From contig JAQVPE010000052.1 of the NCBI GenBank assembly GCA_028702245.1, positions 1 through 6,313 on the forward strand: DNA of 6,313 bases, in the 5' to 3' direction. Source of the DNA: Candidatus Izemoplasmatales bacterium (lineage in GTDB: Bacteria; Bacillota_I; Bacilli_A; Izemoplasmatales; Hujiaoplasmataceae). The notes below the pieces were generated by a model that was not told the origin of the DNA, searched no databases, and saw nothing but the letters and a program-made list of their open reading frames with translations. Made by a program: the position numbers and the translations under genes. Below are positions 1 through 4,997 of the stretch, one piece after another (positions within the stretch are counted from its first letter, which is position 1; every line of letters starts with the position of its first letter).

Positions 1-90
1 TTTAGAGGCAAGTTCCAAGGCGATGGCCCAACCAATTCCGCTGGAAGCTCCTGTCACAACTGCATAAGTGCCTTTATCGATTTTTTTCAT
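1..90 (-). CDS. Short-chain dehydrogenase/reductase, N-terminal fragment
   Basis: Only the first 30 codons are present, because the gene runs off the left edge. The visible protein begins MKKIDKGTYAVVTGASSGIG and continues WAIALELASK. The TGASSGIG segment (residues 14-21) is the TGxxxGxG dinucleotide-binding motif of classical short-chain dehydrogenases. It binds NAD(P)H at the start of a Rossmann fold, so the product is probably a cytoplasmic NAD(P)-dependent oxidoreductase. The substrate cannot be judged because the catalytic Tyr-x-x-x-Lys region lies outside the window. The ATG at 88-90 is preceded by a good ribosome binding site (GAAAGGAC, 98-105). It has its own promoter and lies downstream of the terminator that closes the pth operon, so it is a separate transcription unit. 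Family call is firm; exact function is unknown. Confidence 0.88.
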   Translation of the reverse strand, partial: MKKIDKGTYAVVTGASSGIGWAIALELASK

Positions 91-108
91 ATCTTCTGTC
101 CTTTCGGT

Positions 109-154
109 TTTCACTCATTAATAATTATAGCACACATCATTTTGATGAGTGAAA
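109..154. promoter_or_regulatory. Inverted repeat framing the dehydrogenase promoter, candidate operator
   Basis: TTTCACTCAT at 109-118 and its exact reverse complement ATGAGTGAAA at 145-154 form a perfect 10-bp inverted repeat with a 26-bp gap. The arms lie over the likely transcription start and the -35 region of the dehydrogenase promoter, and the -10 hexamer sits between them. A smaller palindrome, CATCA-TTT-TGATG (135-147), overlaps the right arm. Two half-sites placed this way are typical of a repressor operator, for example of the TetR or MarR families that often control such dehydrogenases. No regulator gene is visible here, so the regulator's identity is a guess. Confidence 0.5.
124..152 (-). 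promoter_or_regulatory. Promoter of the short-chain dehydrogenase gene
   Basis: On the minus strand there is a perfect extended -10 element, TGCTATAAT (hexamer at 124-129). The -35 region at 17-nt spacing (147-152) reads TCACTC and is weak, as is common for extended -10 promoters. Transcription would start near 117, giving a leader of about 27 nt with the ribosome binding site at 98-105. Both the -35 region and the expected start point fall inside the arms of an inverted repeat, which suggests regulated use. Confidence 0.7.
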
Positions 155-170
155 CGTGTTTGTTTCCTTC

Positions 171-197
171 AAACAATAAAACCGCCGAAGCGGTTTT
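171..197 (-). terminator. Intrinsic terminator of the rpmH-rnpA-yidC-jag-pth operon
   Basis: On the minus strand AAAACCGC and GCGGTTTT pair as a perfect 8-bp stem (178-197) around a TTCG loop. This gives the exceptionally stable C(UUCG)G tetraloop, followed by a T-rich tail (TTTTATTGTTT). The stem starts within the pth stop codon, so termination occurs immediately after translation ends. The plus-strand copy lacks a comparable T-rich tail, so the terminator acts mainly on minus-strand transcripts. Confidence 0.9.
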
Positions 198-747
198 AAT
201 TGTATTGATTCATGATATCAGAAAATTCATTTTCTTTGATGAAAGCCTCCAAAATGGCATTGGTCGAGATTAAGACGTCATCGATAATTTTAGACTGCTG
301 TTTTGTCAAATTGCTTAAGACATGATCTTTCAAATCAATATCTTCTTCTTTGTCTACTCCGACTCGAAGTCTTTTGAAGTTATCAGAACCAATCTGATCA
401 AGAATCGACTTCAAACCATTGTGTCCTCCGGATCCGCCTTTTTCGCGCAACCTGATTTTGCCAAAAGGCAAATCGACGTCGTCGGAAACAACCAGAATAT
501 TCTCAACCGGAATCCGATAAAATTGCTGAACGGCTTTCACAGCGATTCCCGAAAGGTTCATATAGGTCTTCGGTTTAAGCAAAACCGTTTTTCCAATCAA
601 CGAGATTTCGCCTTGAAACTTGGTCTCTTTGGCAAATTTGATTTTATTGATTTTACAAAAAGCATCCACGACCATATAGCCAAGGTTGTGTTTGGACTTG
701 GCATATTTCTTGCCGGGGTTTCCGAGACCGACAATCAATCTATCCAT
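196..747 (-). CDS. pth: Peptidyl-tRNA hydrolase
   Basis: This enzyme cleaves the ester bond of peptidyl-tRNAs that drop off ribosomes, recycling tRNA in the cytoplasm. The 183-residue product matches the usual bacterial Pth length and carries the family landmarks: GLGNPG near the N terminus (residues 7-12), catalytic His20 in KHNLGY, Asn64 in TYMNLSG, Asp89 in the SDDVDLPFG segment, and GGSGGHNGLKSI with His109 and Asn110. I place the start at the ATG at 745-747 (MDRLIVGLGNPG), which is standard for the family. An upstream in-frame extension of 26 codons would lie wholly inside jag and adds an Arg-rich stretch with no family counterpart. The start is 2 nt from the jag stop and has no strong Shine-Dalgarno sequence, so translation is probably coupled to jag. 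It is the last gene of the rpmH operon. Confidence 0.96.
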   Translation of the reverse strand: MDRLIVGLGNPGKKYAKSKHNLGYMVVDAFCKINKIKFAKETKFQGEISLIGKTVLLKPKTYMNLSGIAVKAVQQFYRIPVENILVVSDDVDLPFGKIRLREKGGSGGHNGLKSILDQIGSDNFKRLRVGVDKEEDIDLKDHVLSNLTKQQSKIIDDVLISTNAILEAFIKENEFSDIMNQYN

Positions 748-749
748 GA

Positions 750-1373
750 TTATCTGTGTTTCGGCTTGATCACAACGTATCGGTTTGGTTCTTCGCCTTC
801 GGATTCGGTGGTCACGTCGCGCCAATCTGATAATTTGGTATGAATTACCCGTCTTTCATAAGAGTTCATCTTCTCAAGACGAGCCGGTATTTTGGTTTTA
901 GCAACATCTTTGGCGGTTTTAGTGGCAAGTATTTCCAGTTGTTTCTTTCGTTGTGATTTATAACCGCCAATATCAAGCAAAACCATGTATGGCTCTTCGG
1001 TGTAAACGTTGATAAAGTTTTTGACAAGAGTTTGGAGCGCTTCGAGTGTTTTGCCGTTTCTGCCAATTAAAATCGGGTTGTCTTTTGCCTCAATCAAGAA
1101 GATGAGTTGATGCTCTTCTTCGATTCGGGCTTCAATAATGGCTTCTATCTCCATTTCTGTCAAAATGGTTTTTAAGTAATCGATTCCGTCTTTAAGAGGA
1201 TCGAATACGACTGCCGCTTCGACAATGAATGTCTTGTTCAAACCAAGAATGCTCTTCTTTTCTTCGATTACTTTGAGTTCCACGTATTTCTTGTTGACTC
1301 TGAGTTCGTTGGCGGCAGCTTTCAGCGTCGAATCGCTTAAGGTCTTGGCTTCAAACTGAATTGATTTTTGCAT
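750..1373 (-). CDS. jag: Jag (SpoIIIJ-associated/EloR-type) KH-R3H RNA-binding protein
   Basis: A 207-residue cytoplasmic RNA-binding protein encoded next to yidC in most Gram-positive bacteria. In streptococci and lactobacilli the homologue (EloR/KhpB) works with KhpA in control of cell elongation. Three domains are visible. The N-terminal Jag_N domain (about residues 3-52) contains a KKSILGLN segment. The KH domain (about 60-136) has the GxxG loop GRNG at residues 104-107. The R3H domain (about 145-205) has ERRVIH at residues 173-178, supplying the Arg and His of the motif, followed by SEGEEPNRYVVI. The start at 1371-1373 has a strong site GGGGGA about 8 nt upstream. It lies 18 nt after yidC, and pth follows after 2 nt. 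Length and domain order are normal for the family. Confidence 0.95.
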   Translation of the reverse strand: MQKSIQFEAKTLSDSTLKAAANELRVNKKYVELKVIEEKKSILGLNKTFIVEAAVVFDPLKDGIDYLKTILTEMEIEAIIEARIEEEHQLIFLIEAKDNPILIGRNGKTLEALQTLVKNFINVYTEEPYMVLLDIGGYKSQRKKQLEILATKTAKDVAKTKIPARLEKMNSYERRVIHTKLSDWRDVTTESEGEEPNRYVVIKPKHR

Positions 1374-1391
1374 CTTATTTTCCCCCTAACA

Positions 1392-2516
1392 CTAAAACTG
1401 CTTTCGCAGTTGAGCTTGACGTTTGTCGGCTTGTCTATGGCTGATATAACTTTGGAACAATTGATAACAGTTACCAATAATCCAGTAGAAAGCGATACCG
1501 GCGTTGCCGATTGCGATATAAGCCATCATCAAGACCATGAAATACATCATGAATTTCATCATTTTCTGGCTTTGCTGAGTCTTGGGATCTACATAACGAT
1601 TGTGTTGTTTTTGTTGGGCTTTTTGTCTCTTGGTCATCAGCCATTGGCTTAGGAACATCGTTCCGCCAACAATGATTGCCAAAGGCAGATTCGCAAGCCA
1701 GGCGGTATTTCCAAGATCCGTCCACAAGAACGTGGTGTTCATCGTCACGGTCGCATCGGTAAAGAGTGCGGTATCAGTCAACGGAAAACGTTGGACAACT
1801 TGGTACATCGCGATAAAGATTGGCATTTGCATAAGCGGCATCAGACAGCCAAAGAAATTGATCTTGTACTTTTTGTAAATTTCCATAGTTTCGAGTTGCA
1901 TTCGTTGTTGTGAAGCTTGATCGGTGCGCCCGCGATATTTCTCCTGAACCTTGGCAATCTCAGGTTGCGCCATGTTCATCTTGTAAGTCATATCGTTGCT
2001 TTTTGCATAAATCGGCCAGCCGAGCGTTCTGATCACAAGTGTCATGATCAAAAGGCCCAACCAATAAAGATATGTGTTTCCTAACAGTCCAAAGAGATTG
2101 CTGGCGTAGAAAGTGAATCTACCGATTTGCGTGATGATCCATTCCCAAACCCCGGTTCTTGCGCCAATCGGCGTTCGATAAACACTTTCATAAAGTCCAG
2201 TTTGTGTTTTGGCGGTGACTTCATCATTTTCCAGAGTTATTTCGACATAGACTCCTTCTTCACTTTGATCCCAATACATTTTTCCTGTATAGGTTGTCGA
2301 ATCAAACGGTTCTTCCGCCACAAGGCCTGTGGATGTGGTCGGAGAACCAAGAAGAATTAACACGTTATAATAATTTGTACCAGCAGTGTCTTCGTCTTTA
2401 ACCGCAATGCTGTTAAAATTGCTATAAGACACCTCTCCTTTTTTTCCTTGGCAGCCTGCAACTCCAAACAACAATGCAATAGCCAATATTACCAGTAACA
2501 GTTTTGTTTTTTTCAT
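1392..2516 (-). CDS. yidC: YidC/Oxa1/SpoIIIJ membrane protein insertase, lipoprotein form with extra N-terminal domain
   Basis: YidC inserts and folds membrane proteins, alone or with SecYEG. The 374-residue product starts with a lipoprotein signal peptide (residues 1-21, lipobox VAGC, lipidated Cys22). The conserved insertase core begins with a transmembrane segment near 146-168 that carries the key groove arginine Arg163 (IRTLGWPIY). A charged cytoplasmic hairpin follows (171-222), then the conserved PLMQMPIFIAMYQVV segment (227-241), further membrane segments near 273-293, 318-336 and 338-356, and a basic tail. Typical Gram-positive forms are about 260 residues. The surplus is mainly residues 23-130, outside the membrane, which include a stretch resembling the BLIP/SmpA-OmlA fold (NVLILLGSPTT, then MYWDQSEEGVYVEITLENDE, then VTAKTQTGL). 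The start at 2514-2516 has AGAAGGA upstream. rnpA ends 5 nt before it. Insertase identity is certain; the extra domain is tentative. Confidence 0.96.
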   Translation of the reverse strand: MKKTKLLLVILAIALLFGVAGCQGKKGEVSYSNFNSIAVKDEDTAGTNYYNVLILLGSPTTSTGLVAEEPFDSTTYTGKMYWDQSEEGVYVEITLENDEVTAKTQTGLYESVYRTPIGARTGVWEWIITQIGRFTFYASNLFGLLGNTYLYWLGLLIMTLVIRTLGWPIYAKSNDMTYKMNMAQPEIAKVQEKYRGRTDQASQQRMQLETMEIYKKYKINFFGCLMPLMQMPIFIAMYQVVQRFPLTDTALFTDATVTMNTTFLWTDLGNTAWLANLPLAIIVGGTMFLSQWLMTKRQKAQQKQHNRYVDPKTQQSQKMMKFMMYFMVLMMAYIAIGNAGIAFYWIIGNCYQLFQSYISHRQADKRQAQLRKQF

Positions 2517-2521
2517 ATGCC

Positions 2522-2857
2522 CTATCCTTCTATTATTTTCGCGCGAGCGAATAAATTGGTTAATGTCTGTTTAACGCTTTCAAATTTGAGTTTTTTTGCC
2601 GAGGGTTTCACAATGACAAAAAAGTCAACCAAAACGCCGATCTCAGCTCGATTGACAATTTCCCGAATTTGTCTTTTGATCCGGTTTCTCTCCACTGCGG
2701 TACCGTATTTTTTTCCCACACTGACCGCGAATCGAAAATGAGCGGCATCCGGTCGATTGACGTAATATACGGAAAACTGAGAATTTCCAACTTTTTTGTT
2801 TTGGGATAACAAGGTTTCGATTTCTTTGTTCTTCTTGATCCGAAACTCTTTGTTCAA
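2522..2857 (-). CDS. rnpA: Ribonuclease P protein component, probable TTG start
   Basis: This is the protein subunit of RNase P. It helps the catalytic RNA bind precursor tRNA for 5' leader removal. The sequence shows the family signature AVERNRIKRQIRE (the RNR motif), an N-terminal FRIKKNKEIE helix region and the central FRFAVSVGKKYG strand. No ATG is available. An in-frame TAG sits at 2870-2872, leaving two TTG codons at 2864-2866 and 2855-2857. The Shine-Dalgarno AGGAG (2867-2871) abuts the first with no spacing but lies 9 nt from the second. I therefore choose 2857, giving 111 residues beginning (M)NKEFRIKKN, which matches the usual RnpA N terminus. Choosing 2866 would add three residues. 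The gene lies between rpmH and yidC, the conserved position in Gram-positive genomes. Confidence 0.93.
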   Translation of the reverse strand: MNKEFRIKKNKEIETLLSQNKKVGNSQFSVYYVNRPDAAHFRFAVSVGKKYGTAVERNRIKRQIREIVNRAEIGVLVDFFVIVKPSAKKLKFESVKQTLTNLFARAKIIEG

Positions 2858-2871
2858 CCGCGTCAACTCCT

Positions 2872-2912
2872 AATAAAACAAAAATCACCAAGATATATTA
2901 TTCCGGTGATTT
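2872..2912 (-). terminator. Terminator-like hairpin between rpmH and rnpA, candidate attenuator
   Basis: On the minus strand AAATCACC (2912-2905) and GGTGATTT (2889-2882) form a perfect 8-bp stem around a 15-nt AT-rich loop. The tract TTTTTGTTTTATT runs directly out of the stem. This is the layout of an intrinsic terminator, with a long loop and modest GC that would make it leaky. No promoter for rnpA is obvious after it, so read-through is likely needed. It could lower rnpA-yidC-jag-pth expression relative to rpmH, or serve as a processing or stability element. The ribosome binding site of rnpA begins immediately after the T-rich tract. Confidence 0.6.
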
Positions 2913-2951
2913 CAAGTTCTAATATATTGATGGCTTTCTTAATATTCGGTT

Positions 2952-3095
2952 TTATCTGTCTGACACAGTCAAACTCTTGCGGCCTCTTGCTCTTCTTCTA
3001 GAAAGTACTTTTCTGCCGTTTGCCGTTTCCATTCTCGCTCTGAACCCATGGGTTCTCGTTCTTTTGATCTTACTTGGTTGATATGTTCTGCTCAT
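2952..3095 (-). CDS. rpmH: 50S ribosomal protein L34
   Basis: A 47-residue, highly basic protein of the large ribosomal subunit. It starts [18 protein letters not shown] and continues [26 protein letters not shown], the near-invariant L34 pattern, ending in a short SDR tail slightly longer than the usual LTV-type end. L34 binds 23S rRNA in the ribosome core. The ATG at 3093-3095 has an excellent ribosome binding site, GGAGGTG (3102-3108), about 7 nt upstream. It is the first gene of the minus-strand operon and is driven by a perfect consensus promoter. In many Gram-positive bacteria rpmH marks the boundary of the origin, as it does here. Confidence 0.97.
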   Translation of the reverse strand: MSRTYQPSKIKRTRTHGFRARMETANGRKVLSRRRARGRKSLTVSDR

Positions 3096-3135
3096 AACCA
3101 ACACCTCCAAACGTATCCAAAAACCACGCTACATA

Positions 3136-3164
3136 ATTATAAGAGATTTTACCCTATCTGTCAA
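3136..3164 (-). promoter_or_regulatory. Perfect-consensus sigma-A promoter of the rpmH operon
   Basis: On the minus strand TTGACA (3159-3164) is separated by exactly 17 nt from TATAAT (3136-3141), so both hexamers match the housekeeping consensus in full. The sequence just upstream of the -35 is rich in A runs and could act as an UP element. Transcription should start near 3129, leaving a leader of about 33 nt that contains the rpmH ribosome binding site. A strong promoter fits the demand for a ribosomal protein. It points away from dnaA. Confidence 0.92.
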
Positions 3165-3244
3165 CCATTTTTGTTTTGGATCATTTCCTCCGTTTTGAAA
3201 TTAGAATTATACACCAATTTTTGGTTTGCTGCTTGGTAATGAAT

Positions 3245-3253
3245 TGTTGATAA
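3245..3253 (-). other. DnaA box (one mismatch)
   Basis: TGTTGATAA reads TTATCAACA on the minus strand, one mismatch to the consensus TTATCCACA. It is the leftmost box seen in the upstream origin region. Confidence 0.55.
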
Positions 3254-3273
3254 AATTGTTGAAACAGACGCAC

Positions 3274-3290
3274 TGTGGAAAAGTGGAAAA
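3274..3290 (-). other. Tandem DnaA boxes, overlapping by one base
   Basis: TGTGGAAAA (3274-3282) is TTTTCCACA on the minus strand, one mismatch to consensus. It is followed in the same orientation by AGTGGAAAA (3282-3290), which has two mismatches. The 8-nt period puts two potential DnaA contacts very close together, so they may compete or represent one strong and one degenerate site. Confidence 0.65.
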
Positions 3291-3322
3291 CCCACAAAAA
3301 CCCCTTTGTTACGCCAACGAAT

Positions 3323-3352
3323 GATACACCGCTTTTCCCCAAAGAGTATAAT
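3323..3352 (+). promoter_or_regulatory. Candidate upstream dnaA promoter
   Basis: A perfect -10 hexamer TATAAT lies at 3347-3352. The best -35 candidate, GATACA (3323-3328), matches three of six consensus positions at 18-nt spacing. Initiation near 3359 would put the convergent DnaA boxes in the roughly 100-nt leader. The -35 is weak, so this is less certain than the -10 suggests. Confidence 0.45.
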
Positions 3353-3374
3353 ACTAGTGTTGCTTGAAAATGAG

Positions 3375-3397
3375 TTTTCCACATTTATTGTGGATAA
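3375..3397. other. Convergent pair of DnaA boxes including a perfect one
   Basis: TTTTCCACA on the plus strand (3375-3383, one mismatch) faces TGTGGATAA (3389-3397), a perfect TTATCCACA on the minus strand, with a 5-nt gap. Together they make a near-palindrome. Lying in the dnaA leader, between the two candidate promoters, they are well placed for both origin binding and autoregulation. A further two-mismatch copy, ACATCCACA, follows at 3407-3415. Confidence 0.85.
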
Positions 3398-3403
3398 ATT
3401 GAT

Positions 3404-3432
3404 GTTACATCCACATTCGATTATGTTATATT
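3404..3432 (+). promoter_or_regulatory. Candidate dnaA-proximal promoter overlapping a DnaA-box-like site
   Basis: An extended -10 element TGTTATATT (hexamer 3427-3432) is spaced 17 nt from GTTACA (3404-3409), which matches four of six -35 positions. Transcription would start near 3439, about 20 nt before the dnaA ATG, just long enough for the ribosome binding site GGGGT (3448-3452). The box-like ACATCCACA (3407-3415) overlaps the -35, and the perfect box is 7 nt upstream of it. DnaA binding could therefore repress this promoter. Confidence 0.5.
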
Positions 3433-3459
3433 CTAGTTATACATAGCGGGGTAGAAGCC

Positions 3460-4836
3460 ATGGAACAATATCAAAGACTTTGGGATAAGATCAAATACCA
3501 ATTGCAGTTGACCTTGGACGAAGAAGTTTTTTCGGAACATTTTAACGATATTACTAACGTTTTTAAGGTTGTCAACAATTACGTATACCTTGTCGCTCCC
3601 AATTCTTTTGTTAAAAGCAAGATCGAATCCTTCTATTTAAACCGCTTAAACGCAATGCTCAACGAAGAAGTATCCGAAAAGCATATGTTTAAGATCATCA
3701 CCAAGGAACAAGCCGCTGAAGAACTTCAGAAAACAACGAATTACGAAATCAACCAACCCGAACTAGGTCTTGAAAGCAAATATAAGACCGGTCTCAATAA
3801 TTCTTATACATTTGATAATTTTGTTGTTGGTTCCAGTAATCGCTTAGCTTATACATCCGCAATGAAGGTTGCCGATCAACCCGGCGTGGTTGCTAATCCT
3901 TTATATATATTTGGCGAAGTCGGTCTTGGCAAAACACACTTGATGCAGTGTGTTGGTAACTTTATTCTTGAAAACGACGTCCACAAAAAAGTACTTTATG
4001 TCAAAACCGATCAGTTTATCGAAGACTTCGCAAAAGCTGTTCAAAAGAAAATGTTTGACGATTTTTCCAAAAAATATGAAAACGTTGATATCCTGCTTGT
4101 AGACGATATCCAATTTCTCTCCGGAAAAACTCAGTCTCAGCTTGAATTTTTCAAAATATTCGAGAAACTGAAAGAAAACAATAAACAAATCGTTATCACT
4201 TCCGATCGTCCGGCTTCAGAATTATACGATATCATGTCTCGTCTAACCTCTCGCTTTGAATGGGGTTTATCGGTTGATATCAATCGGCCGAACCTGGAAC
4301 ACCGCATTTTGATATTGAAAAAGAAGCTTCAGGCAGAAACGACCGACCCTGATTTGATTCCCGATGAAATCCTTGATTATATCGCCAGCATCTTTGACAA
4401 CAACGTCCGTGAATTGGAAGGCGCTTTAAAAAGAGTTCTGTTCTATTGTACCGCTTTTGATTATAAATTCACGATCGAAAATGCCGAAGACGCGCTTAAG
4501 AATCTGATCAACTCCAAGAATATCACCAACAAATCAATTGAAAAAACTAATTATACCAACATTCTTGACATCGTCAGTTCTTACTATGGAATCACAACCA
4601 CGGATCTTCTTTCAAAAAAAAGAAAGAAACAATATGTTTTTCCCAGGCAAATAGCAATGTATATCCTTAAAGACATGTATGACTTGACTTATAAGAAAAT
4701 CGGTCAATTATTCAATAATCGCGACCATTCGACAGTAATTTACAGCATCGAGCAGATTGCCAATGATCTTCAGATAGACAAAGCAAAAAAAGGCGACGTC
4801 GATAAATTGTTAATCAAATGTGGAAAAAACGGGTAA
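3460..4836 (+). CDS. dnaA: Chromosomal replication initiator protein DnaA
   Basis: The 458-residue initiator binds DnaA boxes, forms an ATP-dependent helical oligomer on oriC, unwinds the DNA and helps load the replicative helicase. Domain I spans about residues 1-75 (MEQYQRLWDKIK onward). A short, poorly conserved domain II linker follows (about 76-112). Domain III (about 113-325) is the AAA+ ATPase with Walker A GEVGLGKT (152-159), Walker B ILLVDDIQ (211-218), sensor 1 VITSDRP, the arginine-finger region SRLTSRFEWGL with Arg265, and sensor 2 NNVRELEGALKR with Arg317. Domain IV (about 360-458) holds the DNA-binding signature IGQLFNNRDHSTVIYSIEQI (414-433). NN replaces the more usual GG or GK before RDH. 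The ATG follows GGGGT by 7 nt. DnaA boxes upstream suggest autoregulation. No terminator separates it from dnaN. Confidence 0.98.
   Translation: MEQYQRLWDKIKYQLQLTLDEEVFSEHFNDITNVFKVVNNYVYLVAPNSFVKSKIESFYLNRLNAMLNEEVSEKHMFKIITKEQAAEELQKTTNYEINQPELGLESKYKTGLNNSYTFDNFVVGSSNRLAYTSAMKVADQPGVVANPLYIFGEVGLGKTHLMQCVGNFILENDVHKKVLYVKTDQFIEDFAKAVQKKMFDDFSKKYENVDILLVDDIQFLSGKTQSQLEFFKIFEKLKENNKQIVITSDRPASELYDIMSRLTSRFEWGLSVDINRPNLEHRILILKKKLQAETTDPDLIPDEILDYIASIFDNNVRELEGALKRVLFYCTAFDYKFTIENAEDALKNLINSKNITNKSIEKTNYTNILDIVSSYYGITTTDLLSKKRKKQYVFPRQIAMYILKDMYDLTYKKIGQLFNNRDHSTVIYSIEQIANDLQIDKAKKGDVDKLLIKCGKNG
4819..4827 (-). other. DnaA box (one mismatch) inside the 3' end of dnaA
   Basis: TGTGGAAAA reads TTTTCCACA on the minus strand, one mismatch to the consensus and identical to the copies upstream of dnaA. 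It lies just before the dnaA stop codon at the edge of the dnaA-dnaN gap, and could belong to the downstream part of a bipartite origin. It is also coding sequence (residues CGKNG), so chance is possible. Confidence 0.5.
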
Positions 4837-4884
4837 TACTTGAGTTTATTAACATTATATTATCTATACTTAAACACCCAAACG

Positions 4885-4893
4885 TGGTATAAT
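4885..4893 (+). promoter_or_regulatory. Extended -10 promoter of dnaN
   Basis: TGGTATAAT combines the TGn extension with a perfect TATAAT (4888-4893). The -35 at 17-nt spacing (TATACT, 4865-4870) matches only three positions, which is tolerable for an extended -10 promoter. Initiation near 4900 gives a leader of almost 100 nt that includes the hairpin and TAA tract. dnaN may also be read through from dnaA, since no terminator lies between them. Confidence 0.6.
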
Positions 4894-4935
4894 TAATCGT
4901 TGGATAGTGGTGTTTTTCCCCGCCATCAACACCCT

Positions 4936-4956
4936 TAATAATAACAATAATAATAA
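4936..4956 (+). repeat. TAA triplet tract, DnaA-trio-like
   Basis: Six TAA triplets and one CAA occur in a single register (TAA x3, CAA, TAA x3), directly after a GC-richer patch and before AT-rich DNA. The DnaA-trio element of Gram-positive origins is a run of triplets reading TAG or TAA on the bound strand, placed just after a GC-rich spacer. The order here matches. However, no strong DnaA box directly abuts the GC patch, so assignment is tentative. It could be simple low-complexity AT sequence. Confidence 0.45.
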
Positions 4957-4997
4957 AAAGAATTAATTAATGTAAATATATATTGCGGAGGTTGCTT

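Larger units (their letters stand above)
3165..3459. other. oriC, upstream part (rpmH-dnaA intergenic region with DnaA boxes)
   Basis: This gene-free stretch lies at the switch point between leftward and rightward genes, upstream of dnaA, the usual origin location in Gram-positive bacteria. It carries a perfect DnaA box (TGTGGATAA, 3389-3397), one-mismatch boxes at 3245-3253, 3274-3282 and 3375-3383, and two weaker ones at 3282-3290 and 3407-3415. The left end (3165-3245) is AT-rich with no boxes I can recognise. The direct repeat ATTGTTGA occurs at 3243-3250 and 3255-3262, the first overlapping a box. I see no convincing protein-coding gene here. The same DNA also holds the dnaA promoters. 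Confidence 0.85.
4837..4997. other. oriC, downstream part (dnaA-dnaN intergenic region, candidate unwinding element)
   Basis: This 161-bp gap has no gene. In order it shows two weak DnaA-box-like nonamers (TTATTAACA at 4846-4854, TTATCTATA at 4860-4868, both two mismatches), an extended -10 promoter, a 6-bp hairpin (GGTGTT 4909-4914 with AACACC 4928-4933), a GC-richer patch (4918-4934), a run of TAA triplets, and then almost pure A/T up to the dnaN ribosome binding site. In Bacillus subtilis the unwinding element also lies between dnaA and dnaN. Here the unwinding function is inferred from position, composition and order only. Confidence 0.55.

Noticed and set aside
748..825. 26-codon N-terminal extension of pth
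   Set aside because: It lies inside jag, is Arg-rich without family counterpart, and the ATG at 745-747 gives the standard Pth N terminus.
322..843. Open frame of 173 codons on the plus strand
   Set aside because: It lies opposite pth and the 3' end of jag, has no recognisable domain, and the minus-strand proteins are unmistakable. It is a shadow of their codon use.
2517..2741. 74-codon plus-strand frame opposite rnpA
   Set aside because: It is antisense to rnpA, with no ribosome binding site or family resemblance.
3048..3239. 63-codon plus-strand frame across the start of rpmH and its promoter
   Set aside because: It overlaps rpmH and a perfect consensus promoter on the other strand, lacks a ribosome binding site and has no recognisable motif.
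3333..3341. TTTTCCCCA as a DnaA box
   Set aside because: It has two mismatches to the consensus, including loss of the central CCA to CCC, so I do not count it.
3165..3459. CRISPR array or mobile element remnants in the long gap
   Set aside because: The repeated motifs are DnaA boxes and a short direct repeat. There are no regularly spaced repeats, terminal inverted repeats or transposase fragments.
4909..4933. Hairpin GGTGTT/AACACC as a dnaA terminator
   Set aside because: The stem is only 6 bp with a 13-nt loop and no T-tract follows, so it is not a convincing intrinsic terminator. It may still be a structure in the dnaN leader.
4983..4997. TTG start for dnaN, five codons upstream
   Set aside because: The GGAGG ribosome binding site (4987-4991) lies inside that extension and is correctly spaced for the ATG at 4998.
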